Of a stretch of 64,000 bases of DNA, positions 1 through 11,691 are shown in pieces; position 1 is the first letter of the stretch; the number at the start of each line of letters is the position of its first letter. A program made the translations under genes and the position numbers. Source of the stretch: Laccaria trichodermophora (taxonomy: Eukaryota; Basidiomycota; Agaricomycetes; Agaricales; Hydnangiaceae); NCBI GenBank assembly GCA_018417955.1, contig JACTVC010000047.1:1-64000 (forward strand), written 5' to 3'. The notes under the pieces were generated by a model that was not told where the DNA came from, ran no database searches, and was given only the letters and a program-made list of their open reading frames with translations.

Positions 1-298
1 TGGCTCGGGCGGAGTTCTCGCTGGAGCACAGAAAGATTATCGACAGCGTGCGAAGACCAAGGAAAATATGCCATTCTTGGAGTGCCTGACTGGCGTCATT
101 TCTGAAAGAGCGAAGCCTTGATTGCCCGAATGAAATTTTTTTGATTCTACCTGGGTGGATGCCATCTCTGCTTCGACTGTCTGTGACTTTTCAATTAATA
201 ATCCCGGCGGGGATCTTCTTAAGCTACCCAATCAGGGACCTTCTTTTTATCAGCCTTCGATTCGGTGGTTCTGTCAGAGAGAATACCATCTGGTATAG

Positions 299-2175
299 AT
301 GGGTCCTGAAGAAGATGAATTAGCCGAGCAAATGAATTCTATCGAGTCTGCGCCGTTAACACGACAATCTGGGAATTCCTCCCTGTTCACCAACCCGCGA
401 CATGCCATTACGCTCGCCTCTGCGAACACTTCACCTGCAAGATCGTCTGGTTCAAAGTCATGGCAGCAGTACTTTGCGGACCTTGAAAAAGAAAACCTTG
501 AACGAGCAAAGGTGGAGTCTCCTAAAGACCGTGCCGACTGAACCGTGAGCGCCACCACCAACCCGAGTGCCAGGGTGATTGAGTGGGTTGAGCCTATAAA
601 TGGCGGAAACCAGCTCATTCCTGAGGAAAAAACTTGGCAGAGCGGGTCGACATTCTGGAGATGTATGAAGATAAGTACAAACGATATGATTCATTCAACA
701 ATACATGGCATATCTGCGAAGAGTTTGGAGCCAACCAACCATCTACCTGGCAGGAGCTGGAGGACCACCGAATGTTCCTTGGTCACTACACCAACGAGGA
801 GAGAGAGGAGATGGAACAGATGAGGTTAACAGATGAACCCCCTCTCATTTTAAATACTCCCCTCCGTGCCCCCACTCCACCCATAAATCCTGAGCCCTAC
901 GTTGCGACAGATCTTCCTTCTGATCATTTTCAAGCTGTCACAACCTGCGTCAGACATCATCGCTGGAGCTGTTTGCAAATTGGTGTCTGTGAGACATTGT
1001 ACGAACATTATGGATTGATTCGTCCAGTTCCCATCCCACAATCACTCTCTGAATTCTCTGAGAAAGATGGACAACGCTTTGGCCGCTGGCTTGGTTTGGA
1101 CACAGATGGCAAGCCAGAAGTGCGCCGACAATTTGAGGCGTCCGATATGGCCCGGCTTTCTTTGCAGTTCGTCAAACTATTGATAGCTGGCAAACGTCCG
1201 TCAAGTGACTGTTGGGATCTTTCACCGAGTAACCGCGAGTCATTGGTGTTTTCCAAGCGACTAAAATCGGTGTCATTATCTTTTTTTGAACAGATTCAAG
1301 CCAACCACCGTTGGATCTTTGTTTTCGACTTCAAGAGTGAGGCGACCGTGCATTGGAAGCTCGCGGTGACTACTGCTGCTGATGTACTTCTGGTCTGCAG
1401 ACTTGATCCACATTATAGGGAGGCTGATATTGCCCGCTTTTTGATAGAGCGTGGGGTGCCTTTCCGTACACTGGTATGGAAAAGTATCATGTCTAACCCC
1501 CCCCTAGTATGCCCACCATCTATCAGCTTCCTTCTCGTGGCCCCGGTTATGTTTTTAGCAAGCGCGACTTTGATAGTTACATTCATCTCCGAGAGATTCT
1601 GGTCCGTCAACCACGTATCCGTGCAGCTTTGCTTCGAGGGGGGTTCATGGCGGTTAGTCATCGGCTTTATGCATGCTGACAAGGTATTGGGTGGTCCTGT
1701 GGGTGGTGGTCCCATGCGAGAAGTTCATCACCCTTCTGGGAATATGCTTGTCGACGACGACCTAACAGATTTGGAACTGGACTTGTTGTGCGGTACATAC
1801 ATTTGTTACACAGGTACGTAATTATACATCGAGCGGGTCAGCCGCTGAAGATCATTCTCCTTTCCAGGGGAAGGTCCCGTCGTAGCATACAAATCTTGGT
1901 TTCCACCAGCTATTTTATTTGAGAAAAGGGACTGCGCGGAAAACTATGGCCGATGGACTGAGTACCGGGAAGCCAGATATAGGCGTCGTCTATTGGATAT
2001 AGAGCAACATGGAGCTCAACCAGAGCCTGTGTCAAGATGGCGGGACCAGTTGAGGGGTTTCAAAGAGACGCGCTCCCTCAATCAAAACATGGAAAAGCTG
2101 GCACTTAACTTCTTGAACGAGCATCATCCTGACATGGCACACCTCACATGTGAATGGATTTCAAAAGAAAGATAA
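299..2175 (+). pseudogene. Frameshifted Agaricomycete family pseudogene
   Basis: I see fragments of one protein spread over several frames. 299-541 ends in a segment with a WQQYFADLEKEN motif. Around 536-590 the reading must move through two more frames. From about 640 a 390-residue frame follows, holding the segment LSLQFVKLLIAGKRPSSDCW. A GT...AG intron at 1815-1867 joins it to a C-terminal exon ending at 2175. Inside the long frame, after the run of eight C at about 1497-1504, similarity moves to another frame and returns near the G6 run at about 1637. The layout resembles a multi-copy Agaricomycete protein family of unknown function that I know from memory. At least four frame breaks make it a pseudogene unless homopolymer sequencing errors explain some of them. 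I cannot give a function. Confidence 0.6.
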
Positions 2176-4873
2176 GGACACTGAGTACCGTATTTTAGAT
2201 CTTGCAATTGATTTGTTTTCGTGGCCTATATTGTTTTGTTTTGTTATAAGTTCTTCAAGCCAATTTAGAGACGTGCAGGCAGGCTCAATTGATCCAAAGC
2301 AAGTTACTTGGCATCTCCTCAAGTTGACAACAGTTCATTCATTAGTTCCCCGGGGGTTGCCTGTCTGAAAGATTGCATTTGCGAGTGACCGTTCCAGACG
2401 ACGTCAGTGATTGCGACAACATCTTGCGGAGATGTGCCTCATGTAACGGTAGGAATGATATCGGATGTGGGGATGTCAACTTCAATGTTAACTTGGCACC
2501 TTTGTCAGTTTTGAGAGATTTCCCACTCATCTCCTTCCGGAGAAAGGGGGCGATTGCGAAGACAAATGAAGGTGGCTCTGGCACCGATCCGAGTAAAATG
2601 TCCGATTCCGTGAACTTTTTGCCCTGAAATGTAGCGAGGAACGAGTGAAGGATCAGGGCGCGACAGTGTAGGTAGAAATCACACACTCTCTTCCAACCAC
2701 AACAGTCGCCGGCCCTCTTTCTTTTCCCCACCCGCCAGTCCCTGAAAACTCTATCGGCATCAGCCTGACAAGCTCCCGCTCGCTTCCCGCGCAGGAGGAC
2801 TCCTCTGCTCCAGAGCAAGACACGCAGTGCGAGGGTGAGTTTATCCCACGCACCCTCGCGTTTTTGCCCTCAGGTTGGATCACTCTGTCAATCGCTACGC
2901 AAATCGTATCTCTCTCTGTGTGTGCAAGGAAATTACTGCTACTCTATCTACCTAATTACTTGTCTCCCCACGCACGTAATGTGCTTGCCCGTACCCTAGA
3001 GGCCCTCAGCCTAATACAAAGACGCGCTTCGATAGAGCGTTCCTTGGCGTATATGGGCCCACTCACCAGACGATCTTCGATCTACCGCCAAAAGCGTACT
3101 TGCTGCTAGGCCTGATGCTGGTGTCGTTGCCATAATTGTTCCTTATCAAGTAACACGCAGAGGCGGTACCTCTCCGCCATCTAACAGGGCGGTCCATCGT
3201 CGAGCTCATACTGGTTGCTGCAACTGTCTGACCTAAGCCGACGTTCACCAGTATCCTAAGTATTCGCGCACGGCGGGAGACTCGGGTGCAGGAATTGAAA
3301 ACCTTTGGAGTGACTCTTTTTTATTAGCAAAGGACCCGCTTTGGTGGCTCGACTTCCACAATCGACGCATCCCGGGCCGCGTCCACTTCGGCCACATCCA
3401 ATCCTCCTACCACCGTCCCATCCAAGTTCCATCTCCCCCTCGCTATCATCAAACACCCACCTCCATTGCCCGCTTTCCCCCAGACTGACGAGTCGGACGC
3501 TTCATGCTCAACATCCTCGAATTACGCTCATCTGCACTTGCACCACTTGCTCCATAAACTTCATACGGAACTTACACCTCCCGGGACCGTCACGCGTCAC
3601 GTTTGTGACTTTCGTTGTGGATTTCCAAAGCAAAATACTCTGCTCTTGAACTTCTGCAGGTTTCGTAATACCAAGTCAGAAGTTAAGGCCTTAAGGTCCT
3701 AATCCGCTCTTGTTGGAAACGCTCGGCAGTGATTGGCACACCCAGATATCATATGGCTGAAGCCGAAAGAGTGCAAACACTGACAAGTGTGCATGCCTCA
3801 GCTGGTCTTACTACGGAATGGATGACCCGATGCAAGCTATCTATCATAATGTCTTCCTCGGTCACTGGCAACTCTCGACTTTTTGACTCTTTAGTAGCCT
3901 CTTTTTCCCTTTACGATTGTTGCGGTATATTCAGCGCCTCGGATAGCCTCGCAAGTTGAAGAATCCCGATGAACCATGTTCGTGTGCTCTCTTTCTTATC
4001 ATCATCTTTAACTTCAATCCATAAAGTGATAAAATTTTTAATTTACTTAGGCTGTGCTAGCGGCGGTTCTGAACTGCTCTTCCCGGCGGTTTCGAACTGG
4101 AAACTGACAGGAGGCTTGACTCGGAGTCAACGCAGCAAACTCTTGGTCGCCGCAGTACGTCAGATAAACAAGATTTCGCTCATTGCAGTCGGAGAGACAT
4201 CACCCTTTGCTCAAGTACCATCATCCTCTTCTCTTGCCAATATCAGTCTCAAATGTTCCCCCGACCAGGTCGTCAATTCCAAACTAGAAGTCCACATATC
4301 ATCGTTTATGATCTTCACACACCTACTGTACAAGCCACCATCATTGTCAGTTATGCCAACATCGGAAGAGCCTATGGAGTACGTGAACATTGTTCCGTCA
4401 ATTTAACAGGTGGAGAGATAACGAAAACTACCGTTCCCACCTATTGCAGCATCGAATTTCAAATGGCATGACGCTCGAAGAAATCAATCAATGGGTTCTC
4501 TTGCCTCGATCTCCTCAAAGCTTTTCTGGACCACCCTCCCCAAGCTCAATGTGATATTGCTACTCGTTCTCTCAGTTTCGATTTCGCTGATAATTGTTAA
4601 TATAGCTTTGCCGTTTTGTCTGGAATCGTGGCAGACAGTCCCGAACGAAGTATTGGTCAAGCGGAATTAATTAGTCCGTCCACTCAGGCTAGTATTGGCT
4701 GACTCAGTCTCCATTGAATGGGATTTGTTCGAACCGCAGTTCTTCCTGCGCAGCATTTTGATTGATTTGAACCGTAGTATCTAGTCATTTTGTGTCATTG
4801 AATCTCTATAAAGTGCGAAGTGGTGTGCAGGGGTTTTAAGTTCCCACCTTCTTTGCACAATTCGTCCCTCACA
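2176..4873. other. No gene recognised
   Basis: This 2.7-kb stretch has only short overlapping open frames on both strands. 3341-3700 is proline- and serine-rich in two frames and looks like low-complexity sequence. 3969-4471 has two overlapping frames without recognisable motifs. I could not chain any of these into a spliced gene. Confidence 0.5.
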
Positions 4874-7800
4874 ATGTCTACCCCAGCAACCTTTTCAGCA
4901 GAAGATCGGCCATACGCTCTCCAATTGGGTCCTAGAAAGAAACCGTCAGCCCTATCTCAATGTGAACAAGTGAGAATTTTGAATATGGTTTTTTCTAGGA
5001 GTGGGGCAGACCCCCTTGTTCATTATGGACGCCATTTTGGACGAACGGTCCACGCCTTGTGTAATATCCACGCATTAATCAATAATGGAATACTAAGACT
5101 AGGAGAGTTGGCGGATCGCCCAGAGGAATCTTTCAGCGCCGAGTAATGTCATTCATCTCGGTCCATTGAATCCGCATTCACTCTGCAATACAGGGAGAGG
5201 CACGAGCACAAGATATTTTTGACTTTGCTCGAGTCAGTTCCAGGTCTGGAAGAGCGATTGGTAGCCGGTTCCGACGACGAAGCCGGAATTGTGGCAGAGC
5301 TTGTAAGTTGCGTGTCCATTCAATCGGCCTTCTTCCTTGATCAATAATGATGTTCTAAAGCTTCGAAAGGGCGCCTCGGGTGCTCGAGGCGATGATACCA
5401 AGAGCCTGAAGGGTGCTGTTCTAGAGTGGATCGCTCCAAAAGGTCAAGCTATTAGTCCTCCCCTTTCACGCAATGTGAAAGTTGACCGCGGGTTTAACCA
5501 CGAGCTCACAGGGGCGCTTTTGTGCCCTACAAACTTGAACTGGTCTGATCTCGAGTGAGTGTTTCTTTTTCGAGTGAATGGCCACCCCGCTTTGCTTATA
5601 TCCTTTCCATCTGAGAACAAAGAATAAACTGCGAAGCGGAGAATTAGTTGTCAGCGGAGATCAATGGCCAATCTTCCTATATGCCGGCTATAAATACGAC
5701 CCCACAGATCCCTGGAGAGGTCTGCTTCGTAGCTCCATTTTGACACGCGTATGCTTCTTACTCTTTCCAAATTTGGCGTTCACTTATTCGTTGTTTTGAA
5801 GGCATTTAAATATGTATTTACATCAGCAAAACAACATTATTCTTACCAGCCCTTACCTGACAAGGTAAGGTCCACAAGGTCCACCAGGTTCGTCAGATTC
5901 CTAGACACCTTGTATTGCCTGTTAGCTGACAAAAATATTACAAGATTGCGCCCAGGTTGGTGGGATTACCCCATTTTGCAACAACAATGTATGATACCAC
6001 GAGAATCCTTACCATGTAATGTAAGGTCTGAGTAAGAATACAACGTCATGTAATGAGGCCCATTACTTTTCATGTTCTCCAGTGTTCGCATCGTAGAAAA
6101 ACAAAGGAAATATATTAAAACTCAGAAATACAGGGAGCGACGAGTAAAAGATGCATTGAGTATATATGAGGGGCGATGCACTGCTCCCTCGGACAAATAT
6201 CAATTCCACCACACTAAGGCCAACCACCCCGGGCCATAAATTGGAGGTGTTGGCAAGGCAACAAGCTATGTTGATTTTGAGGAAGGTGTCGTCAAGCACG
6301 AACGTCAAATTGGACTCACCGTCCAAACTCGAAATGATTTTTACGCATATATGCGCTCAAATAGCCTGTAATTCAAATTTCAGCCACCAGAATAGAGAAT
6401 CACATACGGTGTTCGAGAAATTTCTATCCTGTGGACATGATATTTCTGCATATATGCGCCGTAAATCCGTTGATTTAGCGTTGTAGTGAGCACCGAGTGG
6501 AAGGAAACTTACCACATACTCTTCCTCAACCAAACCTCCGACCATGATCTTATTATGGTAGGGGATTTCGGCTTGTGGACGACTGCCAGTGGCCCCATCT
6601 GTAGGGAAGCCTGTCCTTGCATGAGTCACTTCAACAAACAGTGCCGGCAGAGCTTATACTTACAGTGATGCACCGTCCCTGTTCCCCCCTCATCGCCACC
6701 ATCGCGTTCGGCGTGCTCAAAGTTGGCGACATCGCGACTGTCTTGTTGTCTCCATCCTCGTCGTCCTTGCTGCTGGCGTGGAAGCGATGAGGAGCGAACG
6801 GCAGGATGAAGTGACGCGACAATGGGATAGTGGAGGGAGCAAAGGAATCGAGTTGGTGGGGGTGGAGTGGTGGGGCGGGAAGAAAGCGAATTTGATGCAG
6901 CGTCGGTGTGCGTTTGTACTTATGCGGTTTCGGATACGTCGTCGATTGCGAGTCGAGAGGCGTTGTTGCTATTTTTGGGCTATTAGTATCACCTCACGTG
7001 ACTTCCGGCAACGTCCGATGAGCTTTTTGCTTGCACAATAAGTTTAACGCTGAAGCCAAGTTCCCCTTGCAACACCCTCGCGTTTTTTCTGCTGAGTTCA
7101 AATATCACAAGGATATGTACGGGATAATATATGCTGCCCTACAATATGTTTATTTCTACCTTACCTCAGTTTGATGCCCATTATCGCGTCACAAGCTGAA
7201 TTCCTCACAGCACTGTCGGCGTGCTTGTTAGATTCCCCGCCAAATCAACCGACCATCCACGCCCTGCAGCCTGCACTGTGCAGCCTTCGGAAAACTCTAA
7301 TTTTTTTTGGCAGGCTAGATGTCCTAAGAAAAATCTCTTAACTTCCTGAACAAACATTTTGACACCCTTACCCTACCTTACAATGTCTATCCTAACTTCC
7401 TCGAGAATACCTGAATCCCATCAACTTAAATATACTATACCAGGATATGGACAAGATTCTTTTAGAGTAGAAGGTCCAGCCAAGATTACTTTACATTATA
7501 TGGTGATCCCAAGCTCGACATTTATTTTCGGACTTTACCGGGACCACAAGTCATTACCAGGGTAATGTTGTTTTGCTGATGTACCTCACCCAGTTCTGTC
7601 GACAAAGAACCAAAGGCTACGAGGTCCGGAAATGCCCGTCTTCATGGCATGAGGTGTGTCACTCCAGGATCGATTGCCTATATTGCTACTCAGGTCTGTT
7701 CAAATCAAATATACCAACTCTTTTCAATTACAATATCAAAAAACTTGACTCACAGGTGCGCTTTGCCCTGACTTCATCTCCGGTCTTTTCTCGCACAGAC

Positions 7801-8079
7801 ACCGTGACGGACACCGAAAGGTTTTACACCAGCATTCTCGAATTGCTTGAGGACCCTTACGAAAGTCAGGAAGTTCATGATCTCTATGTTTGGTGGAACA
7901 GGTACGTACTACTTCAAGTTCACAGTCCAGGTGGGCTCATCGGAGTGCATAGGCAGGTGTTCCCTTCCTACTCCGCTGCGCAGCGGACCATTGCAAAAGA
8001 CAGCGCGTTGGCTAAAATCAGGGAGAAGCGCGCCATGATGCGAGCTCGAAATGAGGCTGGTCCCTCATCAAATACTTAA
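4874..8079 (+). pseudogene. DUF6698-like gene split by a transposon
   Basis: Exons read 4874-5142, 5194-5302, 5361-5554, 5616-5748, 5802-5820, then, after a 1.76-kb insertion, 7584-7693, 7756-7901 and 7953-8079. All introns have GT...AG ends and the phases agree. The protein has the layout I recall for DUF6698, an Agaricomycete family of unknown function: segments LESVPGLEERL, GDDTKSLKGAVLEW, SGDQWPIFLYAGYKYDP, SRTDTVTDTERFY and WWNRQVFPSY in that order. The insertion falls after the codons for KYVF. Joining 5820 to 7584 restores a continuous frame (VFTSPSSVDKEPKATRSG). So the gene was intact until the element landed and I see no other lesion. Whether the transcript is still made or spliced around the element is unknown. 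Confidence 0.8.
5821..7581. mobile_element. Non-autonomous DNA transposon with TA target duplication
   Basis: The ends are a perfect 19-bp inverted repeat: CATCAGCAAAACAACATTA at 5821-5839 and its reverse complement at 7563-7581. TA stands immediately outside both ends, and removing the element plus one TA restores the host exon. A TA duplication is characteristic of Tc1/mariner-type insertion. I find no transposase frame in its 1761 bp, so it is probably non-autonomous. The interior carries a minus-strand segment (about 6829 down to 6540) that reads as two exons around a plausible intron. That segment could be a captured host fragment. Assignment to Tc1/mariner rests on the TA duplication alone. 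Confidence 0.8.
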
Positions 8080-8710
8080 ACAGCCGAGGCTTATGCCCCT
8101 GCTTTTTTCATGCTCTTGTACATAACGTTGTAAGGCACTACAAACTGTAAAAATGTTATATCGTAGTTTGCAAGTTGCACCTCGCAGTCAGGGTTTAATA
8201 TTTTGGCAAAAGCCTATTGAAAGGTTGCAGTGATACATAATTTCAGCAATCATTGGGAAGGAATTACAAACACCATATAGATTATCTCAGCTGGTCTCGC
8301 TCGCCATCTGTTTCTTTTTTGCTTCTCAATGAAAGCCTGTAGTGATTCCGAATTTCCGATTAGGTTGAGGATGATCAGAGCGAGCACAGGACGATGTTAA
8401 CCGAAGATCTGTGGCAAAAATTTCGGCGATTGGGTGGTTCATAATGCCAATAACGAAATTCCTGTGCCTGAACAAGGCCGGAAATCAGATGTCTCTCTCA
8501 AGGCAGTTGCCATAGAATACACCTTTCTCCGATTACTGCGGTGGCTGTCGTCTCTCATCACTGCGGATATATCAATCGGCTAGATATAAACCCATACATG
8601 ATAGGCCAAGAATCTTTATTACTGTGCAAGACGAGCATTTGCTGCAGATTTTGCGGCAAGTAAAGCAAGCTTTGCACATGCGATTATTCTGAGGTAAATA
8701 ACAAATAAGT
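8080..8710. other. No gene recognised
   Basis: AT-rich sequence with no long open frame, lying between the DUF6698-like gene and the satellite that begins at about 8711. Confidence 0.5.
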
Positions 8711-9365
8711 ACGCCGTTTGACATTCAGTTACAAATCTTCTGGTAATTATCTTAATTATTAGAATTGTGAAGGCTGCCACCCGTGACGTTCAATATAAAG
8801 TCTTGGATAGGAAGCTGGGAATTACTCCTTCGATAAAAAATTGCCGTGGAGAGCCGCAAATATGCTGTTTGACATTCAGCTACAGATCTTCCGGTTATTA
8901 TCTGGGCTTACCATAATTATTCAAATCGTGAAGGCTGCCACCCATGACGTTCAATATAAAGCCTTAGATAGGAAGCTGGGGATTACTCTTTCGACGAAGA
9001 ATTGCCGTGGAGAGCCGCAAATATGCCGTTTGACATTCAGCTACAGATCTTCCGGTCATTATCTGAGCTTGCCATCATTATTCGAATCGTAAAGGCTGCC
9101 ACCTGTGACGTTCAATGTAAAGTCTTAGATTAGAAGATGGGTATTACTTATTCGATGAAGGAGAGCCGGAATTATGGCGTATGACATTTAGCTGCAGATA
9201 TTACAGTCGTTGTCTGAGCTCTCCATACTTTTGCAGATTGTGAAGGCTGCCATCCAAACCCTCCTCTATAAAGTCTTTCAAACAAAGCTGGTGATTACTT
9301 TTCCGGCGGAGAATTGTCGTGAAGAATCAGTGATATACCGCTTGACAGTCCTTCCGCGAACTTCC
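8711..9365. repeat. Satellite of ~160-bp direct repeats, four copies
   Basis: The marker GTGAAGGCTGCCA recurs at about 8767, 8929, 9089 (one mismatch) and 9240, giving spacings of 162, 160 and 151 bp. Each unit also holds a TTGACATTCAGCTACAG block and a GGAAGCTGGGGATTAC block. The first two units are closest to each other and the fourth is the most diverged. The array is non-coding and ends about 300 bp before the first copy of the triplicated gene. Confidence 0.85.
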
Positions 9366-9657
9366 ATTCATTAAGCTTTCAACAATAACTATCCTCCTAT
9401 ATATTTCTATTCAATGTCGACTATCATTCTTGTATTTTTTGGGCCGAATACATACTTTACAAAAGTAGATACGGCTATATCATAACAAAGTCAATTCCCT
9501 GATGATGTTAGTTGTATGTAAGAGTGCTTGTAACCGTGCGAAGTTTGCCCACTAAACGTTCACTAGCACTGGCAGAACTTGTTCAGAAGACGACACACAT
9601 AGGCATTCAGGCAAGCTTGAGGCATCAGGAGCTCGGCTTCTGACTATCTTGTCCATA

Positions 9658-10900
9658 ATGGCGGCGTTTCTGTCAAACGCGTTAAGACGCGCCAATCACC
9701 TCCAGTTTAAGATGCTGAAATGCATGCGAATTGAATTCCGGCAACGGCTGGTAACGGGGCTGCGACCATACTCTCATGCCAGTGCGAGTTCGAGTCGTAC
9801 GGACGACGACTCAAAGTCTGGAACTAGATCGGTAAATACTCTTTTCGCATTTTAGCACCTTCGGAAAGCTAAAACATTGTTGGCCGTTACAGGCGGAACC
9901 GCGTCGCAAGGGAAGAGAACTTGGCTACACCAAGAGAGCACCGATATCCACCTTGGATCAGCGGAGACTATCGCCTACCGATTGGGTCGATCTATCCGGC
10001 ATTTCCAAACCGTCTCTCAGCTTTCGGCATAAGCTCAATGAATGGCTTACGTGGTATCGCAGATTCGGGGCCCAGGGAGACCATTGTTTACCTTTCCCTC
10101 CACGCTCGTCCGGATTCCTCTACTATCATCAGCCTCCAGGCGCACCTCTTCTTGCCGGGGAACTCCGCTTTCGCCTCACTTCCAGCGATCTTCCCGAAAG
10201 TTTTAATCAAGGCGAAGATTGTCTTACCCCAGAAGGAGATGCTTGGAAGATCCCCCTCTTTCTCCTGTATGATACTCCTTTTCATCGGGATGTGTATCAA
10301 CAGCTTCGGGTGGATGGGTTCGTCTCCGACGCACTAGATTTGAAGCTCAACCGCATTGCTCAGACTTATGTCCGTCCCCGCCGCGCTAGCGTTATTCTAC
10401 ATTCGCTTCACCAAGTATTTCCCATTGATTTTTCGACAATGACTTTCAGGTTTTTCGTGGCGGGAAACTCAACTTTCCAAAACGTTCACATCAATGTTCC
10501 CTTCCGACTGTGTGTTCGGGGGTACGGGAATGGATCTTACTACACCAGTGCAGTTTAATTTTTCATGGGATATACCTTTCGTCAAAACTGACTGCGGCTG
10601 CTTGTAGGTAAGGGGTTGGTACGCTTCGAGCTGTCAACACTACCAGAGCATGCGGGTACCAGAACGGTGGTGATGCGTGTCGTGAAATTAGTCGGAGATC
10701 CAGGGCCTTACATGGGGGAAGATCGACCACAAGAAGGAGCTTTGGTATTGCGACATCATCCTGCCGGCGGGAAACCCAAGTTGCTCACTCTCAATGTTGA
10801 TCGGAATACACCTGTACATGGGTCAAAGGGCTTTTCGCATCCTGATGCGCTGCCTCTGCTTATCGCAAATACTTTTGGCGAGAAGCAGTCTAGCCCGTAG
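9658..10900 (+). CDS. Unknown-function family, tandem copy 1
   Basis: Three exons (9658-9831, 9893-10547, 10608-10900) encode 373 residues. The ATG at 9658 is shared by copies 1-3. Residues 1-45 are basic, lack acidic residues apart from one Glu, and end in LRPYSHAS, which fits a mitochondrial presequence. The body has LPFPPRSSGF, LYYHQPPGAPLLAGELRFRL, ESFNQGEDCLTPEGDAWKIP and QQLRVDGFVSDAL. The last exon encodes VRFELSTLPEHAGTRTVVMR and a C-terminal HPDALPLLIANTFG. I recall similar lineage-specific Agaricomycete proteins but know no function or fold. The second intron starts GTGCAG, and the same position is used in all seven copies of this window. Confidence 0.8.
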
Positions 10901-11691
10901 CTGTGTCCCCATTCATCGCCCTCGCCAATATGAACCTCACAGCCGAGGAGCCCAAGTCAAGCTTGCAGAGCTTTCATCTCGAACTTGCTGCCACTTCTCC
11001 TTCGTTGACATCGCTTCCGACGGGCGTCTTTTATGCCGAAGGCCTGCATTACGAAAATCCCCTCCTTCCTTCTTGCCCTTGGGAGCAACTGATCGTTGAA
11101 TAACGATGGACAGTGATAGTATCTTACTTCCCTCTGCTGTCAGTATTACTGTTTCTCGCGATTCGCATCGCATCTCGAAGGTTCCTTGTGGTTTTATCAC
11201 CTTTGAAGCTTCTACGACAAGTTCCTCCAAGACAATAACCTTATCGTGGCCGAAACGAGCGATGAAATATATAGAGAGTTTCCCTTCCCGGGTCAAGCAC
11301 AAACTGCTCAGACGGATACTGCCCATTCTACCTCTTCATCTGCGTCGTCCAGTTTCGACTCTGACACAAGTCCAAGGCCGGGACGCCAGCACACCCTGCT
11401 TTCAACGCGTAACGCTGTTTAGTATGAGTTTGGACTGACGGAAGCGAGCTACATGTAAGGAAGCTTGGTATTTGTTGATGTGCCCGCCTTGTGGACAATG
11501 GCTATCTATACTATGCATAAACTTGTGCGCTTTGCCAGCATATTACATATCGTCTCCAAGTATTTCTTCCGCGTTTGCATAAGCGTGCGAAGTTTGCCCA
11601 CTGAACTGTGTTGAATGAGCTGCGAGTCTGCGACACATCTCTGACAGGCCATCAGGCCTCAGGCTCTCGCCTTTTGACTACCTTATCGATA
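10901..11691 (+). other. Duplicated 3' flank with possible coding remnant
   Basis: A 66-residue frame (10903-11103) directly follows the stop of copy 1. It recurs after copy 3 (from 15018) and in a shortened form after copy 2. Further on, copy 2's flank can be read as a hydrophobic stretch with YYLLVFLAVRIASRR (from about 13149), but the frames differ between copies. This may be the remnant of a longer C-terminus or a neighbouring gene carried along in the duplication. I do not call it a gene. Confidence 0.35.

Noticed and set aside
2342..2818. A 158-codon minus-strand frame
   Set aside because: No motif, no splice support, and an equally long frame overlaps it; composition looks non-coding.
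8711..9365. A CRISPR array
   Set aside because: The ~160-bp units are direct repeats with no short-repeat/unique-spacer alternation, and the genome is eukaryotic.
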